A stretch of DNA of 64,000 nt from Natronococcus jeotgali DSM 18795 (GCF_000337695.1 NZ_AOIA01000114.1:53188-117187); one strand, 5' to 3'. Shown: positions 42,983 to 51,867, numbered from the stretch's first letter. The notes: generated from the letters alone by a model not told the origin. A program made the numbers and translations.

Positions 42983-43060
42983 CCCGCTCGAGTCGGCAGC
43001 ACCGTCCACTTTCGGCCCCTCTTGTCGGAATTCGGTAACGAATTCATCTCTGTGAGGGCT

Positions 43061-43071
43061 AGTAGTTTTAT
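43061..43071 (+). promoter_or_regulatory. TATA box of crtB
   Basis: GTTTTATATGT lies in an AT-rich island 80-90 bp before the ATG at 43154 but only about 18 bp before the ATG at 43085. The transcript should therefore start near 43092, downstream of the earlier ATG, which favours 43154 as the true start with a leader of about 60 bases. Confidence 0.55.
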
Positions 43072-43153
43072 ATGTATCTGTCGTATGAGCTATTCCCGAT
43101 CGCCGTCGGGCGGCGCCCCCGGTCGGGCGACTGTCGGACGGCTGGAGTCGCAA

Positions 43154-44104
43154 ATGCAACAGGAACACATCGACGCGGGCAAGGCGATTCAGAAGCGAAC
43201 CGGGAAGACGTTCTATCTCGCGACGCGGTTCCTTCCGAAACGCGTTCGCAACGCGACCCACGTCCTGTACGCGTTCTTCCGCATCGCGGACGAGATCGTC
43301 GACGACGCGGCCGACGTTCCGCCGGCCGAGCAGCGCGCCGAACTCGAGTCGCTTCGCCGGCAGGCGCTCGGCCGCGCCGAGCCCGAGGACCCGGTGCTCG
43401 AGGCGTTTCGCGAGCTCTGTGACCGCTACGGGATCGAGGACGCGGAGATCGAGACCTTCCTCGACGCGATGGAGTCCGACGTCGACACCGACCGCTACGA
43501 AACCTACGCGGACCTCGAGGGGTACATGCGCGGCTCCGCGGCCTCCGTCGGCGTGATGATGACCGCGATCATGGAGCCCGACGACCCCGAAACCGCCCTC
43601 CCCCACGCCATCAAGCTCGGCGAGGCGTTCCAGATGACGAACTTCCTGCGGGACGTCCGCGAGGACGTCCTCGAGCGCGATCGGATCTACCTCCCGCTGG
43701 AGACGCTTCGAGCCCACGACGTTCCGGAGCGTCAGATCGAGCGCCTCGAGTACTCCGAGTCGTTCCGCGACGCGATGGCCGAGGAACTCCGGCGGACCGA
43801 GACGCTCTACCGGGAGGGCGTCGCCGGCATCCGCTACCTGCCCGAGGACTGCCAGCTGCCGGTGTTGCTCGCGGCGGTGCTGTACGCCGAACACCACACG
43901 GTGATCCGCAACCGGGAGTACGACGTCCTCTCGGCGGAGCCGTCGCTGTCGACGGTACGGAAACTCAAATGCCTCGCGAAGACCCGCTGGCACTGGCACT
44001 GGAACCGCGATCCCGAGGCGGTCTTCGACAGGGTGTCGGCGGTCCCCTCCCTCGAGCCGGATCGGCGCGGTCCGGAACACGGCGACGGCGTTCCGACGCG
44101 ATAG
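43154..44104 (+). CDS. crtB: Phytoene synthase
   Basis: 316 aa. It joins two geranylgeranyl diphosphates into 15-cis-phytoene at the membrane. Both aspartate-rich sites are present: DEIVDD (residues 46-51) and the second in NFLRDVREDVLERDRIYLP. The SMRGSAASVGVMMT-type block reads EGYMRGSAASVGVMM here. The start ATG at 43154 has GGAG (43143-43146) upstream and matches the usual haloarchaeal beginning MQQEHIDAGKAIQKRTGKTF. It is the first committed carotenoid step and points toward the crtD-lyeJ-cruF operon, from which it is separated by a small AT-rich interval. Confidence 0.9.
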   Translation: MQQEHIDAGKAIQKRTGKTFYLATRFLPKRVRNATHVLYAFFRIADEIVDDAADVPPAEQRAELESLRRQALGRAEPEDPVLEAFRELCDRYGIEDAEIETFLDAMESDVDTDRYETYADLEGYMRGSAASVGVMMTAIMEPDDPETALPHAIKLGEAFQMTNFLRDVREDVLERDRIYLPLETLRAHDVPERQIERLEYSESFRDAMAEELRRTETLYREGVAGIRYLPEDCQLPVLLAAVLYAEHHTVIRNREYDVLSAEPSLSTVRKLKCLAKTRWHWHWNRDPEAVFDRVSAVPSLEPDRRGPEHGDGVPTR

Positions 44105-44188
44105 CAGTACGGTTTCATTATTCAGCGCCTCCCGGAAATCAGCCGGATTGTCTGGTAACTACGTGTGCGAACTGAGCAGTAATAGTCG

Positions 44189-44380
44189 TCAATCAGTGGT
44201 CTTAGCTTGTGAACCGATGTCAACCGAATCTTCGATAACTTGAAAATCTGCTGAACCACACTGACAACAATCTTTTGTTCCAATAGGTTTTATCGTCCTA
44301 TCCGACCATATTTTGGCAGCATAGGCCGACCCACAAGAGGTACACTGAGCCATTGTTCTTTCACTCTCTCCCTCAGGCAT
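44189..44380 (-). CDS. Low-GC small zinc-ribbon protein (63 aa)
   Basis: The protein has two Cys pairs, CTSC at about residues 13-16 and CCQCGS at about 38-42, so a zinc ribbon is likely. Codons are markedly AT-rich compared with the rest of the window (for example AAA, ATT, ACA and AGT), and the surrounding 44105-44480 has the lowest GC here. A TATA-like CATAATGTATTT on the minus strand (44405-44416) is about 31 bp before the ATG at 44380. A later in-frame ATG (44353) follows a purine-rich run. Function unknown; the base composition suggests foreign origin. Confidence 0.5.
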   Translation of the reverse strand: MPEGESERTMAQCTSCGSAYAAKIWSDRTIKPIGTKDCCQCGSADFQVIEDSVDIGSQAKTTD

Positions 44381-44585
44381 GTGCTACTGAACCATCTACT
44401 CGATGAAATACATTATGTGATTATCTGAGTGACAGCAATTTTCTCTGTACAGTCTTTTACCTGTACTGAACGCGAGGTTCATGCCCTACTCTGAACAACG
44501 AACCCGTATTACCAGCTGCCGATACCTTAAACGCCCCCGATATCGAGGCTGTGAGTTCGTTGTCCGAGGCCTCGAACGACGAGGT

Positions 44586-44732
44586 ATGAGCGTCCAACAC
44601 GACCCACTCGAGTTCGACCGAGAGAACGCCCGCCTCGCTGCGACCGGGTTGGCCGCCTGGCTTACCCTGACGGTCCTGGCGATCGTCCTGTTGCTCCAGT
44701 TCGGGCCCGCGATCAGCGGACTCTTCGTCTGA
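44586..44732 (+). CDS. Small single-pass membrane protein (48 aa)
   Basis: MSVQHDPLEFDRENARLAAT leads into one hydrophobic helix (about residues 21-44, WLTLTVLAIVLLLQFGPAI). It is codon-typical, so it is likely translated. It lies between the zinc-ribbon gene and the convergent cruF end (44773). A role in pigment metabolism is possible from position, but not supported by sequence. Confidence 0.5.
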   Translation: MSVQHDPLEFDRENARLAATGLAAWLTLTVLAIVLLLQFGPAISGLFV

Positions 44733-44772
44733 GCCGCGCCGAAAATCGACTCGCGTTCTCGCGCCGATCCGA

Positions 44773-45636
44773 TTAGCTCCCGCCCGGGAGCGCCGTTTTC
44801 ACCATCTCGAGGTCGTACCGGTCGGTCCGGAACAGCCCCAGACAGAACAGTCCGGCGACCCCCGCGGCGATCCAGTTGCCGTAGAGGAGGTTGACCGTCC
44901 CCCACAGCAGGACGAAGCTGACCAGGTCGTCGAGGACGAACACGCAGGTGCGGACGCGCTCGAGCAGCGCCGCCCGGTCGAAGGCGAGATCGACGAGGAC
45001 GACGGCGACGACGCCGGAGATCGCCCAGCCGACGTAGTTCGAGACGGGGACGCCGTAGTAGGCGCCCGACTCGAACGCCCAAAAGCCGATCGCGACGGCC
45101 GCGGGGTCGAGCACGAGGTCGATCGCCACGACGGCGGCGACCGCCGCGGGCAGCCGGACGAGCGCGGCGTCGGCCCGCTCCCCGAGCACCAGCAGCGTCA
45201 GCAGGTAGGCGTTGAGCACCAGCGGGATGAAAAACAGCGGCAGCGCGACGGGAACCTCGCCGAGCAGCATCGGCCCGAGCTGGATCGTGTACTCGAAGGC
45301 GCCGTAGGGCCAGTCGGTCCGCACGCCGACGGTCTCGATCGCGTACGTGTACGCGGTCAGAACGGCGAGACAGGCGGCTGCCCGTCGGTCGATCCGCGGC
45401 AGGAGGCCGACGACCAGCGGCGAGCGCATCACCGCCGTTCCGAAGAGGATCAACAGCGGGTTGTACGACAGCGGCTCGGGCAACAGCCCCTCGGCGCTGG
45501 CCAGCAGCGTGAGCGCGCCGATCGCGGGAAACACCACCGCGATCGTAAACCGGTTCTCGCGGACGACGTCCTCGAGCCGTCGCTGGAGGGCGGCACGGGT
45601 CCGCTCCTCGGTTCGATCCGTCGTCACGCCGTCCAC
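44773..45636 (-). CDS. cruF: Bisanhydrobacterioruberin hydratase
   Basis: 287 aa with seven or eight membrane helices. The CruF/DUF422-type blocks include GVRTDWPYGAFEYTIQLGPMLLGEVPVALPLFF and DLVLDPAAVAIGFWAFESGAYYGVPVSNYVGW. In haloarchaea this enzyme adds water to the C50 chain ends, the last step from bisanhydrobacterioruberin to bacterioruberin. It starts 18 bp after the end of lyeJ, so it belongs to the crtD-lyeJ-cruF operon, whose order matches Haloarcula japonica. Translation probably couples to lyeJ through re-initiation. Confidence 0.87.
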   Translation of the reverse strand: MDGVTTDRTEERTRAALQRRLEDVVRENRFTIAVVFPAIGALTLLASAEGLLPEPLSYNPLLILFGTAVMRSPLVVGLLPRIDRRAAACLAVLTAYTYAIETVGVRTDWPYGAFEYTIQLGPMLLGEVPVALPLFFIPLVLNAYLLTLLVLGERADAALVRLPAAVAAVVAIDLVLDPAAVAIGFWAFESGAYYGVPVSNYVGWAISGVVAVVLVDLAFDRAALLERVRTCVFVLDDLVSFVLLWGTVNLLYGNWIAAGVAGLFCLGLFRTDRYDLEMVKTALPGGS

Positions 45637-45654
45637 GTTCGGACACCTCCGTCG

Positions 45655-46542
45655 TTAGCCATACAGGATCACCCACAGTCCGCCCATCGTCAGCGCCGCG
45701 CCGACGACCGTGTTGATCGCCGGGAACCACCAGTAGGCCCGATCGACGGCCACGCTCGAGGTCGCGATCGCGACGACCCCCAGCGGGTAGACCGCCATCG
45801 CCGCGCCGAGGCGGGGATCGAGCGCGCCGAAGGCGACCGCGCTCGCGAGCCAGCACGCGCCGCAGTAGGCGTAGGTGCGGTCTTCGCCGAGGGCCGTCGC
45901 CGTCGTCCGGATCCCCGTCTCCCGGTCGGGTTCGATGTCGGGGATCGCCGAGAAGGTGTGCATTCCCATCGCCCACAGCCAGCCGCCGACGACGGCGAGG
46001 GCGGGCGGCTGCGAGCCGGCGACCGCAGCGTAGGCCGCTGCTCCCGGCATGATGTACAGCCCGTTCGAGACCGAGTCCAGCAACGGGGTCGTCTTGAACC
46101 GCACCGGCGGGGCGCTGTAGGCCGCGCCGAGGACGAGAAAGCCCGCGATCCAGGGCCAGGCCGCTCGCGGGACGAACGGGAACAGCGCGAGGCCGAGCCC
46201 GCCCGTCAGCGCGACCGCGGGCGGGACCGTTCGCTGGCCCCGATAGCGCGCCTCGCGGTCGTCCTTCTTGGGGTTCGCCGCGTCGATGTCGCGGTCGAAA
46301 ATGTCGTTGACGCCGTAGAGGAAGACGTTCGCCGGCACCAGGAAGTACGCGAACAGGGCGGCCGCGGCGGGCTCGAACAGCTCCCCGATCGTCGACGCCC
46401 CGTAGGCGACCCCGACGAGTACAGGCCCGGCCAGGTAGAGCCAGAACCGGGGCCGCGAGAGGACGAGCAGGTACGACAGCCCGTCGACGGCGCGGTCGCT
46501 CGCTGACTGGCTCGATGCGACGGAGTCCGAGTCGTCGGTCAT
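45655..46542 (-). CDS. lyeJ: Lycopene elongase / 1,2-hydratase (UbiA-family prenyltransferase)
   Basis: 295 aa with about eight membrane helices. The two UbiA aspartate motifs are NDIFDRDIDAANPKKDDRE (NxxxDxxxD) and DIEPDRETG. It adds a C5 dimethylallyl unit to each lycopene end and hydrates it, the first step toward C50 carotenoids. The gene is between crtD (37 bp upstream) and cruF (18 bp downstream). The Asp/Ser-rich N-terminus (1-20) is not conserved and may be a cytoplasmic tail. Confidence 0.88.
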   Translation of the reverse strand: MTDDSDSVASSQSASDRAVDGLSYLLVLSRPRFWLYLAGPVLVGVAYGASTIGELFEPAAAALFAYFLVPANVFLYGVNDIFDRDIDAANPKKDDREARYRGQRTVPPAVALTGGLGLALFPFVPRAAWPWIAGFLVLGAAYSAPPVRFKTTPLLDSVSNGLYIMPGAAAYAAVAGSQPPALAVVGGWLWAMGMHTFSAIPDIEPDRETGIRTTATALGEDRTYAYCGACWLASAVAFGALDPRLGAAMAVYPLGVVAIATSSVAVDRAYWWFPAINTVVGAALTMGGLWVILYG

Positions 46543-46579
46543 CGCTGGGCCGGCCCTCCGTCGGCGTCCGCCATCCGGC

Positions 46580-48061
46580 TCACCCGTGATCCTCGAAGAC
46601 TTTCTCGGCGGTCAGTTCGCCGCTTATCAGACACATCGGAACGCCGATCCCCGGCGTCGTGTCCCCGCCGGTCATGTAGAGCCCGTCGACCCGCTTGGCA
46701 CGGTGGGGCGGTCGGAACAGCGCGGTCTGGCGGAGCGTGTGGGCCAGGCCCAGCGCCGTCCCGTCGTAGCTGTTGTACCGGTCGGCGAAGTCCTCGATAC
46801 AGAACCGTTCCTCGAGGACGATCCGGTCCCGCAGCTCCGTCCCGGTGTGGTCGGCCAGGTCGTCGAGGATCACCTCCCGATAGCGCTCGCGTTGCTCGGG
46901 CGTGTCCTCGAGGCCGGGCGCGATGGGGACGAGCACGAACAGGGTGCTGTGGCCATCGGGGGCGACGTCGTCGTCGGTCTCGGAGGGCACACAGCAGTAG
47001 TAGGCGGGATCGTCGGGCCAGGCAGGGTCCTCGAAGATCTGCCCGAAGTGCTCCTCCCAGTCGGTCGGGAGGACGAGGGTGTGGTGGGCCAGTTCGTCGA
47101 CGTCGCCCTCGACGCCCAGGTACAGCAGGAACGCGGAGGGGGCGTACGTTCGGGACTCCCAGTAGTCGGCGTCGTACCCCTGCCGTTCGGCCGGTAGCAG
47201 CTCCTGGTCGGTGTGGGGGTAGTCGGCGTTGCTGACGACCAGATCCGGCCGCAGCGGTCCCGTCGGCGTCTCGACGAGGAAGGCCCCCTCCCGGCCCTTG
47301 ATCTCGGTCGCGGGGCGGTTCGTCTCGTACTCGACGCCTAGCTCCCGACCCAGCTCGGCGATCCCGTCGATGACGCCGCCGAGCCCGTCCTCGGGGTACC
47401 AGACGCCGAGGTTGAAATCGACGTGGCTCATCAGATTGTAGAGGGCGGGGGTGTTCTTCGGCGACCCTCCCAGAAAGACCAGCGTGTACTGCATGATCTG
47501 CTGGAGCTTGGGGTGGTCGAAGTAGTTCTCGACGTGGTCCTGCATCGAGCCCAGCAGCGAGAGTCCCCGGGCCTGTCGCGCGACGTCGAGGTCGAGGTAG
47601 TCCCGCAGGCGGGAGCGGTCCTCGTAGACGAAGTGTTCCATCCCCACCTCGTAGTTTTCCCGCGATTTCTCGAGGTAGCGCTCGAGGGCCTCGCCGGCGC
47701 CGTCCTCGTAGGACTCGAAGACCCGCTTGGTGCGCTCGAGGTCGGGCGTGACGTCGACCTCGTCCCCGTCTTTGAAGAAGATTCGGTAGTGGGGGTCGAG
47801 GTGGGTCAGCCCGTAGTAGTCGGTCGGCGTTCGATCGAAGTGGCCGAAAAACCGCTCGAAGACGTCGGGCATCAGGTACCACGAGGGGCCCATGTCGAAC
47901 CGGAACCTGTCGCGCTCGAGGCGGCTCGCTCGGCCGCCGAGCTGTTCGTTCTTCTCGATCACGCGCACGTCCGCACCCGCGTCGGCGAGGTAACAGGCCG
48001 TCGAGAGCCCGCCGACGCCGGCACCGATCACGGCGACGGACGTTCCGTTCAGGGAGTGCAT
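46580..48061 (-). CDS. crtD: Carotenoid 3,4-desaturase / phytoene-desaturase family
   Basis: 493 aa. FAD motif VAVIGAGVGGLSTACYLADAG (residues 9-29) and GGRASRL at about 42-48, then FRFDMGPSWYLMPDVFERFF, are CrtI-type signatures. C-terminal DGLYMTGGDTTPGIGVPMCLISGELTAEKV is the bacterial-type desaturase signature. In the haloarchaeal operon this gene (crtD) introduces 3,4-double bonds in bacterioruberin synthesis, while a separate CrtI usually makes lycopene. Position upstream of lyeJ and cruF supports crtD. A single enzyme doing both is possible since no other clear crtI lies here. It is divergent from the FNT/Usp fusion. Confidence 0.87.
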   Translation of the reverse strand: MHSLNGTSVAVIGAGVGGLSTACYLADAGADVRVIEKNEQLGGRASRLERDRFRFDMGPSWYLMPDVFERFFGHFDRTPTDYYGLTHLDPHYRIFFKDGDEVDVTPDLERTKRVFESYEDGAGEALERYLEKSRENYEVGMEHFVYEDRSRLRDYLDLDVARQARGLSLLGSMQDHVENYFDHPKLQQIMQYTLVFLGGSPKNTPALYNLMSHVDFNLGVWYPEDGLGGVIDGIAELGRELGVEYETNRPATEIKGREGAFLVETPTGPLRPDLVVSNADYPHTDQELLPAERQGYDADYWESRTYAPSAFLLYLGVEGDVDELAHHTLVLPTDWEEHFGQIFEDPAWPDDPAYYCCVPSETDDDVAPDGHSTLFVLVPIAPGLEDTPEQRERYREVILDDLADHTGTELRDRIVLEERFCIEDFADRYNSYDGTALGLAHTLRQTALFRPPHRAKRVDGLYMTGGDTTPGIGVPMCLISGELTAEKVFEDHG

Positions 48062-48159
48062 ACTCGAATCGTAGCGGAAGCAGGGTGATGAATGTACGCT
48101 CCGAACCCGTCGAGCCGAAATACCAACGTCTTAGTTCGTCTGCGAGATTCCACCTAGTA

Positions 48160-50073
48160 ATGGATACGTCCGAACACGAGCACACGTCCGCTCCCGATCC
48201 GGAGGCGGACGGCGACTCGACCCCGCCGGGCGAGTCGCCGCGAGCCCGCGGGCCCGCCGAAGAGCTCGAGGAGCGCCGGAATCGGGAACGACAGCAGGAC
48301 GCCGTCCGGGGCGCCTTCGAGCGCTCGGCGAGCGGGGCGCCGGCGGTCGGGTCGGTCGTCCGCGATCGCTTCTCCGCGGACGAGGTCTTTCAGCGGATCG
48401 TCGCGGCCGCCGACGAGGAGGTCACCTCCGGCAGCCGCGAGCTGCTGTTCAGCGGGATCGCGGCCGGGTTCGCGATCACGATCACGTTCCTGCTGTACGC
48501 CTCGATGTACGGCTCGACCGACGGCCACCCCGTTCTGAGCGCCCTGCTGTACCCGCTGGGATTTATCTACATCATCATCGGCGGCTACCAGCTCTACACC
48601 GAGAACACGCTGCCCCCGGTCGCGCTCACCCTCGAACGGCTCGCGAGCGTGCCGGCGCTGTTTCGCCACTGGACGATCGTCCTCATCGGGAACTTCGTCG
48701 GCGCCACCATCGGTGCGGCGGTGCTGGCGTGGGGCGGCGTCTTCTCCGAGGACGCGGCCGACGCGGCGATGTACCTCGGGACCCACGGGGTCGAGACGGC
48801 CTGGTCCGACCTGTTCTTCAAGGCCGCCTTCGCCGGACTGATCGTCGCCGGCGTCGTCTGGGTCACCTTCGCCTCTCGGGACACGATCTCGAGGCTCGCC
48901 GTCGTCTACCTCGCGTTCCTGGCGATTCCGATCGGCAACCTCTTCCACGTCGTCACCTCCTTCACCGAGATGTCCTACGCGGTTTTCGCCGGCGACCTCT
49001 CCTTTTTCGTCGGCCTGACCCAGTTCGTCCTCCCGGTGTTGCTCGGCAACACCATCGGCGGCATCCTGCTGGTCACCGTCGTCAACTACTTCCAGACCAG
49101 CGAGAAGCGTCTCGAATCCGCCCGCTTCGAGGGGATCAAGCGACGACTCTCGATCAGGGAGTGGCTGTTCGGCGGCTTCGTCGGTCGCTCGTACGTCCCC
49201 CTGATCGACACGGCCGAGCGGATAGAGGCGGCCGAACGGGAGGACGCCTACCGGGTCGTCGTCCCGATCGCGAACCCCCGCACGGAGTCTCAGCTCATCG
49301 ACCTCGCGGCACAGCTGACCGAGCACCACGAGTCGGCGATCGTTCAGGTCGTCCACGTCGTTCAGACGCCCGGCCAGTCCGCCAGCGCGAGACAGCGCGA
49401 CCAGATCGTCTCGGAGTCCGAAGCGTTGCTCCGGAATATCAGTCCCGACGCCGACGAGTACGACGTCGAGTTCGAGTACTCGACGATCGTCACCCACCGT
49501 TCGTTCGAGGAGATATTCAACCTGGCCGAGAGCAAACAGAGCGACCTCGTCGTGATCGGCTGGGGCGTCAACGAACTCTGGGGCGCCGCGCGGGCCGAAC
49601 GGCCGCTCAGCGAACTGACTCGGCAGCTTCCCTGCGACTTCGTCGTCCTTCGGGATCGCGGTTTCGATCCGTCGCGGATCCTGCTGCCGACGGCCGGCGG
49701 CCCGGACTCCGATCTGAGCGCGGAGATCGCCCAGACCTTCCAGTCGACGGTCGACGCCGAGGTGACGCTGCTTCACGTCGTCGACGACCCCGACGAGCGC
49801 CAGGCCGGCGAGCAGTTCCTCTCGGACTGGGCCGCGGATCACGGCCTCCAGGACGCCGAACTCGTCGTCGACGACTCCGGCGACGTCGAGCAAGCGATCT
49901 GTCGGGAGTCCCGAGAGAGCACGCTGTTGTTACTCGGCGCGACCGAGCGGGGACTGCTCTCCCGGCTCGTCACCGGCTCGCTCCACTTCGACGTGATCAA
50001 CGAGGTCGACTGCTCGGTGATCCTCGCCGAGCGGCCGAGCGATCGACCGCTCCTCAAGCGCCTGTTCGGGTAG
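48160..50073 (+). CDS. Formate/nitrite transporter (FNT) channel fused to two UspA domains
   Basis: 637 aa. An acidic and Arg-rich cytoplasmic N-terminus (1-60) leads into six membrane helices (about 95-335). The FNT-type segments there are GELLFSGIAAGFAITIT-like, LLYPLGFIYIIIGGYQLYTENTLPP and GNFVGATIGAAVLA. Two soluble Usp domains follow (about 365-510 and 520-630). The second has VVDDSGDVEQAICRESREST and LLLGATERGLLSRLVTGS; this resembles, but does not exactly match, the G-x2-G-x9-G(S/T) ATP motif. The fusion suggests that nucleotide or stress signals control transport of formate, nitrite or another small anion. TATA-like CTTAGTT at 48130-48136 precedes the ATG by about 27 bp. Confidence 0.82.
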   Translation: MDTSEHEHTSAPDPEADGDSTPPGESPRARGPAEELEERRNRERQQDAVRGAFERSASGAPAVGSVVRDRFSADEVFQRIVAAADEEVTSGSRELLFSGIAAGFAITITFLLYASMYGSTDGHPVLSALLYPLGFIYIIIGGYQLYTENTLPPVALTLERLASVPALFRHWTIVLIGNFVGATIGAAVLAWGGVFSEDAADAAMYLGTHGVETAWSDLFFKAAFAGLIVAGVVWVTFASRDTISRLAVVYLAFLAIPIGNLFHVVTSFTEMSYAVFAGDLSFFVGLTQFVLPVLLGNTIGGILLVTVVNYFQTSEKRLESARFEGIKRRLSIREWLFGGFVGRSYVPLIDTAERIEAAEREDAYRVVVPIANPRTESQLIDLAAQLTEHHESAIVQVVHVVQTPGQSASARQRDQIVSESEALLRNISPDADEYDVEFEYSTIVTHRSFEEIFNLAESKQSDLVVIGWGVNELWGAARAERPLSELTRQLPCDFVVLRDRGFDPSRILLPTAGGPDSDLSAEIAQTFQSTVDAEVTLLHVVDDPDERQAGEQFLSDWAADHGLQDAELVVDDSGDVEQAICRESRESTLLLLGATERGLLSRLVTGSLHFDVINEVDCSVILAERPSDRPLLKRLFG

Positions 50074-50125
50074 CGCCCGCCTCCGCTTTCGACGAATTTC
50101 TGTAGGCGTCGCCCGTACGTACCGT

Positions 50126-50824
50126 ATGGACGGACAGACGGCGGTCGTAACCGGCGGAACCCGCGGGATCGGCCGCGCCGTCGCCGCGGCGTTCGCGAAC
50201 GCGGGTGCGACGGTGGTCGTCGGCGCTCGAGACGGCGACGCGGTCGAGGAGACGGTCGCGGCTCTCGAGGACGCGGGCGCGACGGCCGCGGGCGTTCGAA
50301 CGGACGTCCGCGACGAGTTAGACGTCGAGCGCCTCCTCGAGACGGCCTCGCGGGCGGGATCGAACGGCGGGATCGACTGCGTCGTCGCCGCGGCCGGGGT
50401 CTACCACGGCGACCCGGGGGAGACGCCGACCGATCGGGAGTCGTACTCGGCGTTCGACGACCACTGGCGGACCAACGGGCGAGGCGTGTTCGCGACGATC
50501 CGGGAGGCGCGTCCCCACCTCAACGACGGGGCCCGCGTCCTCGTCCCGACGGGGGCGGTCGCGCGGAACGGGAAGCCCGGCTACGGCTCGTACGCGATCT
50601 CGAAGGCGACCGCCGAGGCCGTCGCGCGCGGGTTCGCGGCCGACACGGAGTACGTCGTGGGCTGTCTCGATCCGGGGCGGGTCGCGACCCGACTCTCGGG
50701 TGCGGGGGGCCGGGATCCCGACGAGATCGCGCCGATGTTCGTCTGGGCGGCGACCGACGCCCCGGCCGACGAGCTCGACGGCGCCGTCCTCGGTCTCCGG
50801 GAGTGGAAGCGAGCGACGCGGTGA
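50126..50824 (+). CDS. Short-chain dehydrogenase/reductase
   Basis: 232 aa. The cofactor motif TGGTRGIG spans residues 9-16, and the catalytic YxxxK is YAISK at about residue 156. The usual catalytic Ser before it appears replaced by Thr or Gly (LVPTGAVARNGKPGYG). VVVGARDGDAVEE with Arg after the second strand suggests NADP preference. The substrate is unknown. It follows the FNT/Usp gene by 52 bp and could be cotranscribed. The short C-terminus (GAVLGLREWKRATR) resembles a truncated substrate loop. Confidence 0.82.
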   Translation: MDGQTAVVTGGTRGIGRAVAAAFANAGATVVVGARDGDAVEETVAALEDAGATAAGVRTDVRDELDVERLLETASRAGSNGGIDCVVAAAGVYHGDPGETPTDRESYSAFDDHWRTNGRGVFATIREARPHLNDGARVLVPTGAVARNGKPGYGSYAISKATAEAVARGFAADTEYVVGCLDPGRVATRLSGAGGRDPDEIAPMFVWAATDAPADELDGAVLGLREWKRATR

Positions 50825-51006
50825 GCTACTCCCGACCGTCGTCGGCGTGCTCGCTGTGCTCGTCGAACGTCGCTCGCGCTCCCGTCTCGGGCGACCACGG
50901 CGTTCCGTTTCCCGCCGACCGTTCCAACGGATTTCGTTGCACAGGCGAGCCTAGAAACGAACTGGCGGCCGCTCGGCGGTCGGCGTCGAGAAACCCGCAG
51001 TAAAAC

Positions 51007-51291
51007 TCAGTCGATGTGACCTTCGCGGCGGAGCTGGTCGGCGTCCTGACTGGTGTAGCGCCACTCGATCGTGGCCTTCTCGTCCTGCCAGTCCCAGGGC
51101 TCGGCGACGACGACGTCGTCTTGCTCGATCCAGGTCCGGTACTTCATCCGTCCCGGGATGCGGCCGAGCCGTTCTTCGCCGTCCGCACACTGGAGCTGAA
51201 CGTGGTTGCCCCCGAGGTGTTCGGTCACGACGGCGAATACTTCATCGCTGTTGGGCATACGGAGGTTCCGTCGCCCGGAGTTTTCTGTCAC
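51007..51291 (-). CDS. eif1A: Translation initiation factor aIF-1A
   Basis: 94 aa, full length. The OB fold runs from [20 protein letters not shown] through [45 protein letters not shown] to the conserved end [13 protein letters not shown]. It binds the A site of the small ribosomal subunit and helps start-codon selection. The start is GTG at 51291, supported by a TATA box TTTAAAT at 51315-51321 on the minus strand (27 bp upstream, leaderless). Many haloarchaea carry two copies; another may exist outside the window. Confidence 0.92.
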   Translation of the reverse strand: MTENSGRRNLRMPNSDEVFAVVTEHLGGNHVQLQCADGEERLGRIPGRMKYRTWIEQDDVVVAEPWDWQDEKATIEWRYTSQDADQLRREGHID

Positions 51292-51314
51292 AGGTTACCT
51301 ACGGCGGCCACACG

Positions 51315-51321
51315 TTTAAAT
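51315..51321 (-). promoter_or_regulatory. TATA box of the aIF-1A gene
   Basis: Read on the minus strand, ATTTAAA is centred about 27 bp upstream of the GTG at 51291, which fixes a leaderless GTG start. Confidence 0.6.
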
Positions 51322-51354
51322 GATTGGCGAGAACTGGTATCGTGGCACTCCGTC

Positions 51355-51867
51355 TCATAGTTCCCGTTCGGAGTCGGGATTCTCGAGCTCCCACAGCAGT
51401 TCGGGGAGGAAGGCGTCGAGGTTGTCGATCACGACCCGATCGCTGACGTTCAGCCCCTCGCAGTGGTCGTGGGCGGAATCGCGGATGTCGACGTGGAGGT
51501 CGCCGTCCTCCCGCCAGACGCCGAGGGGAAACACCGAACACCGGGTCGGCTTCCAGTCCTCCTCGAGGTGGAGCGAACACAGACCGTCCTCGCGAAGAAA
51601 GGCACAGGCGCAGCCGTCGTCGGCGACGTGCTCGTCGCGGTCTTTCCGCTCGCGAGTGACGAACTTCTCGCCGCGGAAGTCCGTCGTCGTCTCGGCGAGG
51701 TTCGCCCGCCGGGCGAGCTCGAGCAGGTCGTCGTCGTACAGCAAGACCCCGTGCTGACAGCACCAGGTGCAGTCCTCGACGCACTCGAAGGTCAGCTCGG
51801 GGTCGAACTCGACGACGACCTCCCGACCGGGGTAGACCTCGACGCGGCGGGTAGCGTCGGCGCTCAC
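51355..51867 (-). CDS. YkgJ-family cysteine-cluster protein
   Basis: 170 aa. The Cys set is ECVEDCTWCCQHG (four Cys, about residues 28-40), CACAFLREDGLCSLHLEEDWKPTRCSVFP (four Cys, about 86-112) and HDHCEGL (about 133-139). It matches the CxxxCxxCC pattern of YkgJ/UPF0153, which probably binds zinc or an Fe-S cluster. Its role is unknown. It is transcribed away from the GcvT-like genes, with a 168-bp shared upstream region. Confidence 0.78.
   Translation of the reverse strand: MSADATRRVEVYPGREVVVEFDPELTFECVEDCTWCCQHGVLLYDDDLLELARRANLAETTTDFRGEKFVTRERKDRDEHVADDGCACAFLREDGLCSLHLEEDWKPTRCSVFPLGVWREDGDLHVDIRDSAHDHCEGLNVSDRVVIDNLDAFLPELLWELENPDSEREL

Noticed and set aside
43022..43153. N-terminal extension of phytoene synthase
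   Set aside because: It would start upstream of, or too close to, the TATA box and is not shared with haloarchaeal CrtB starts.
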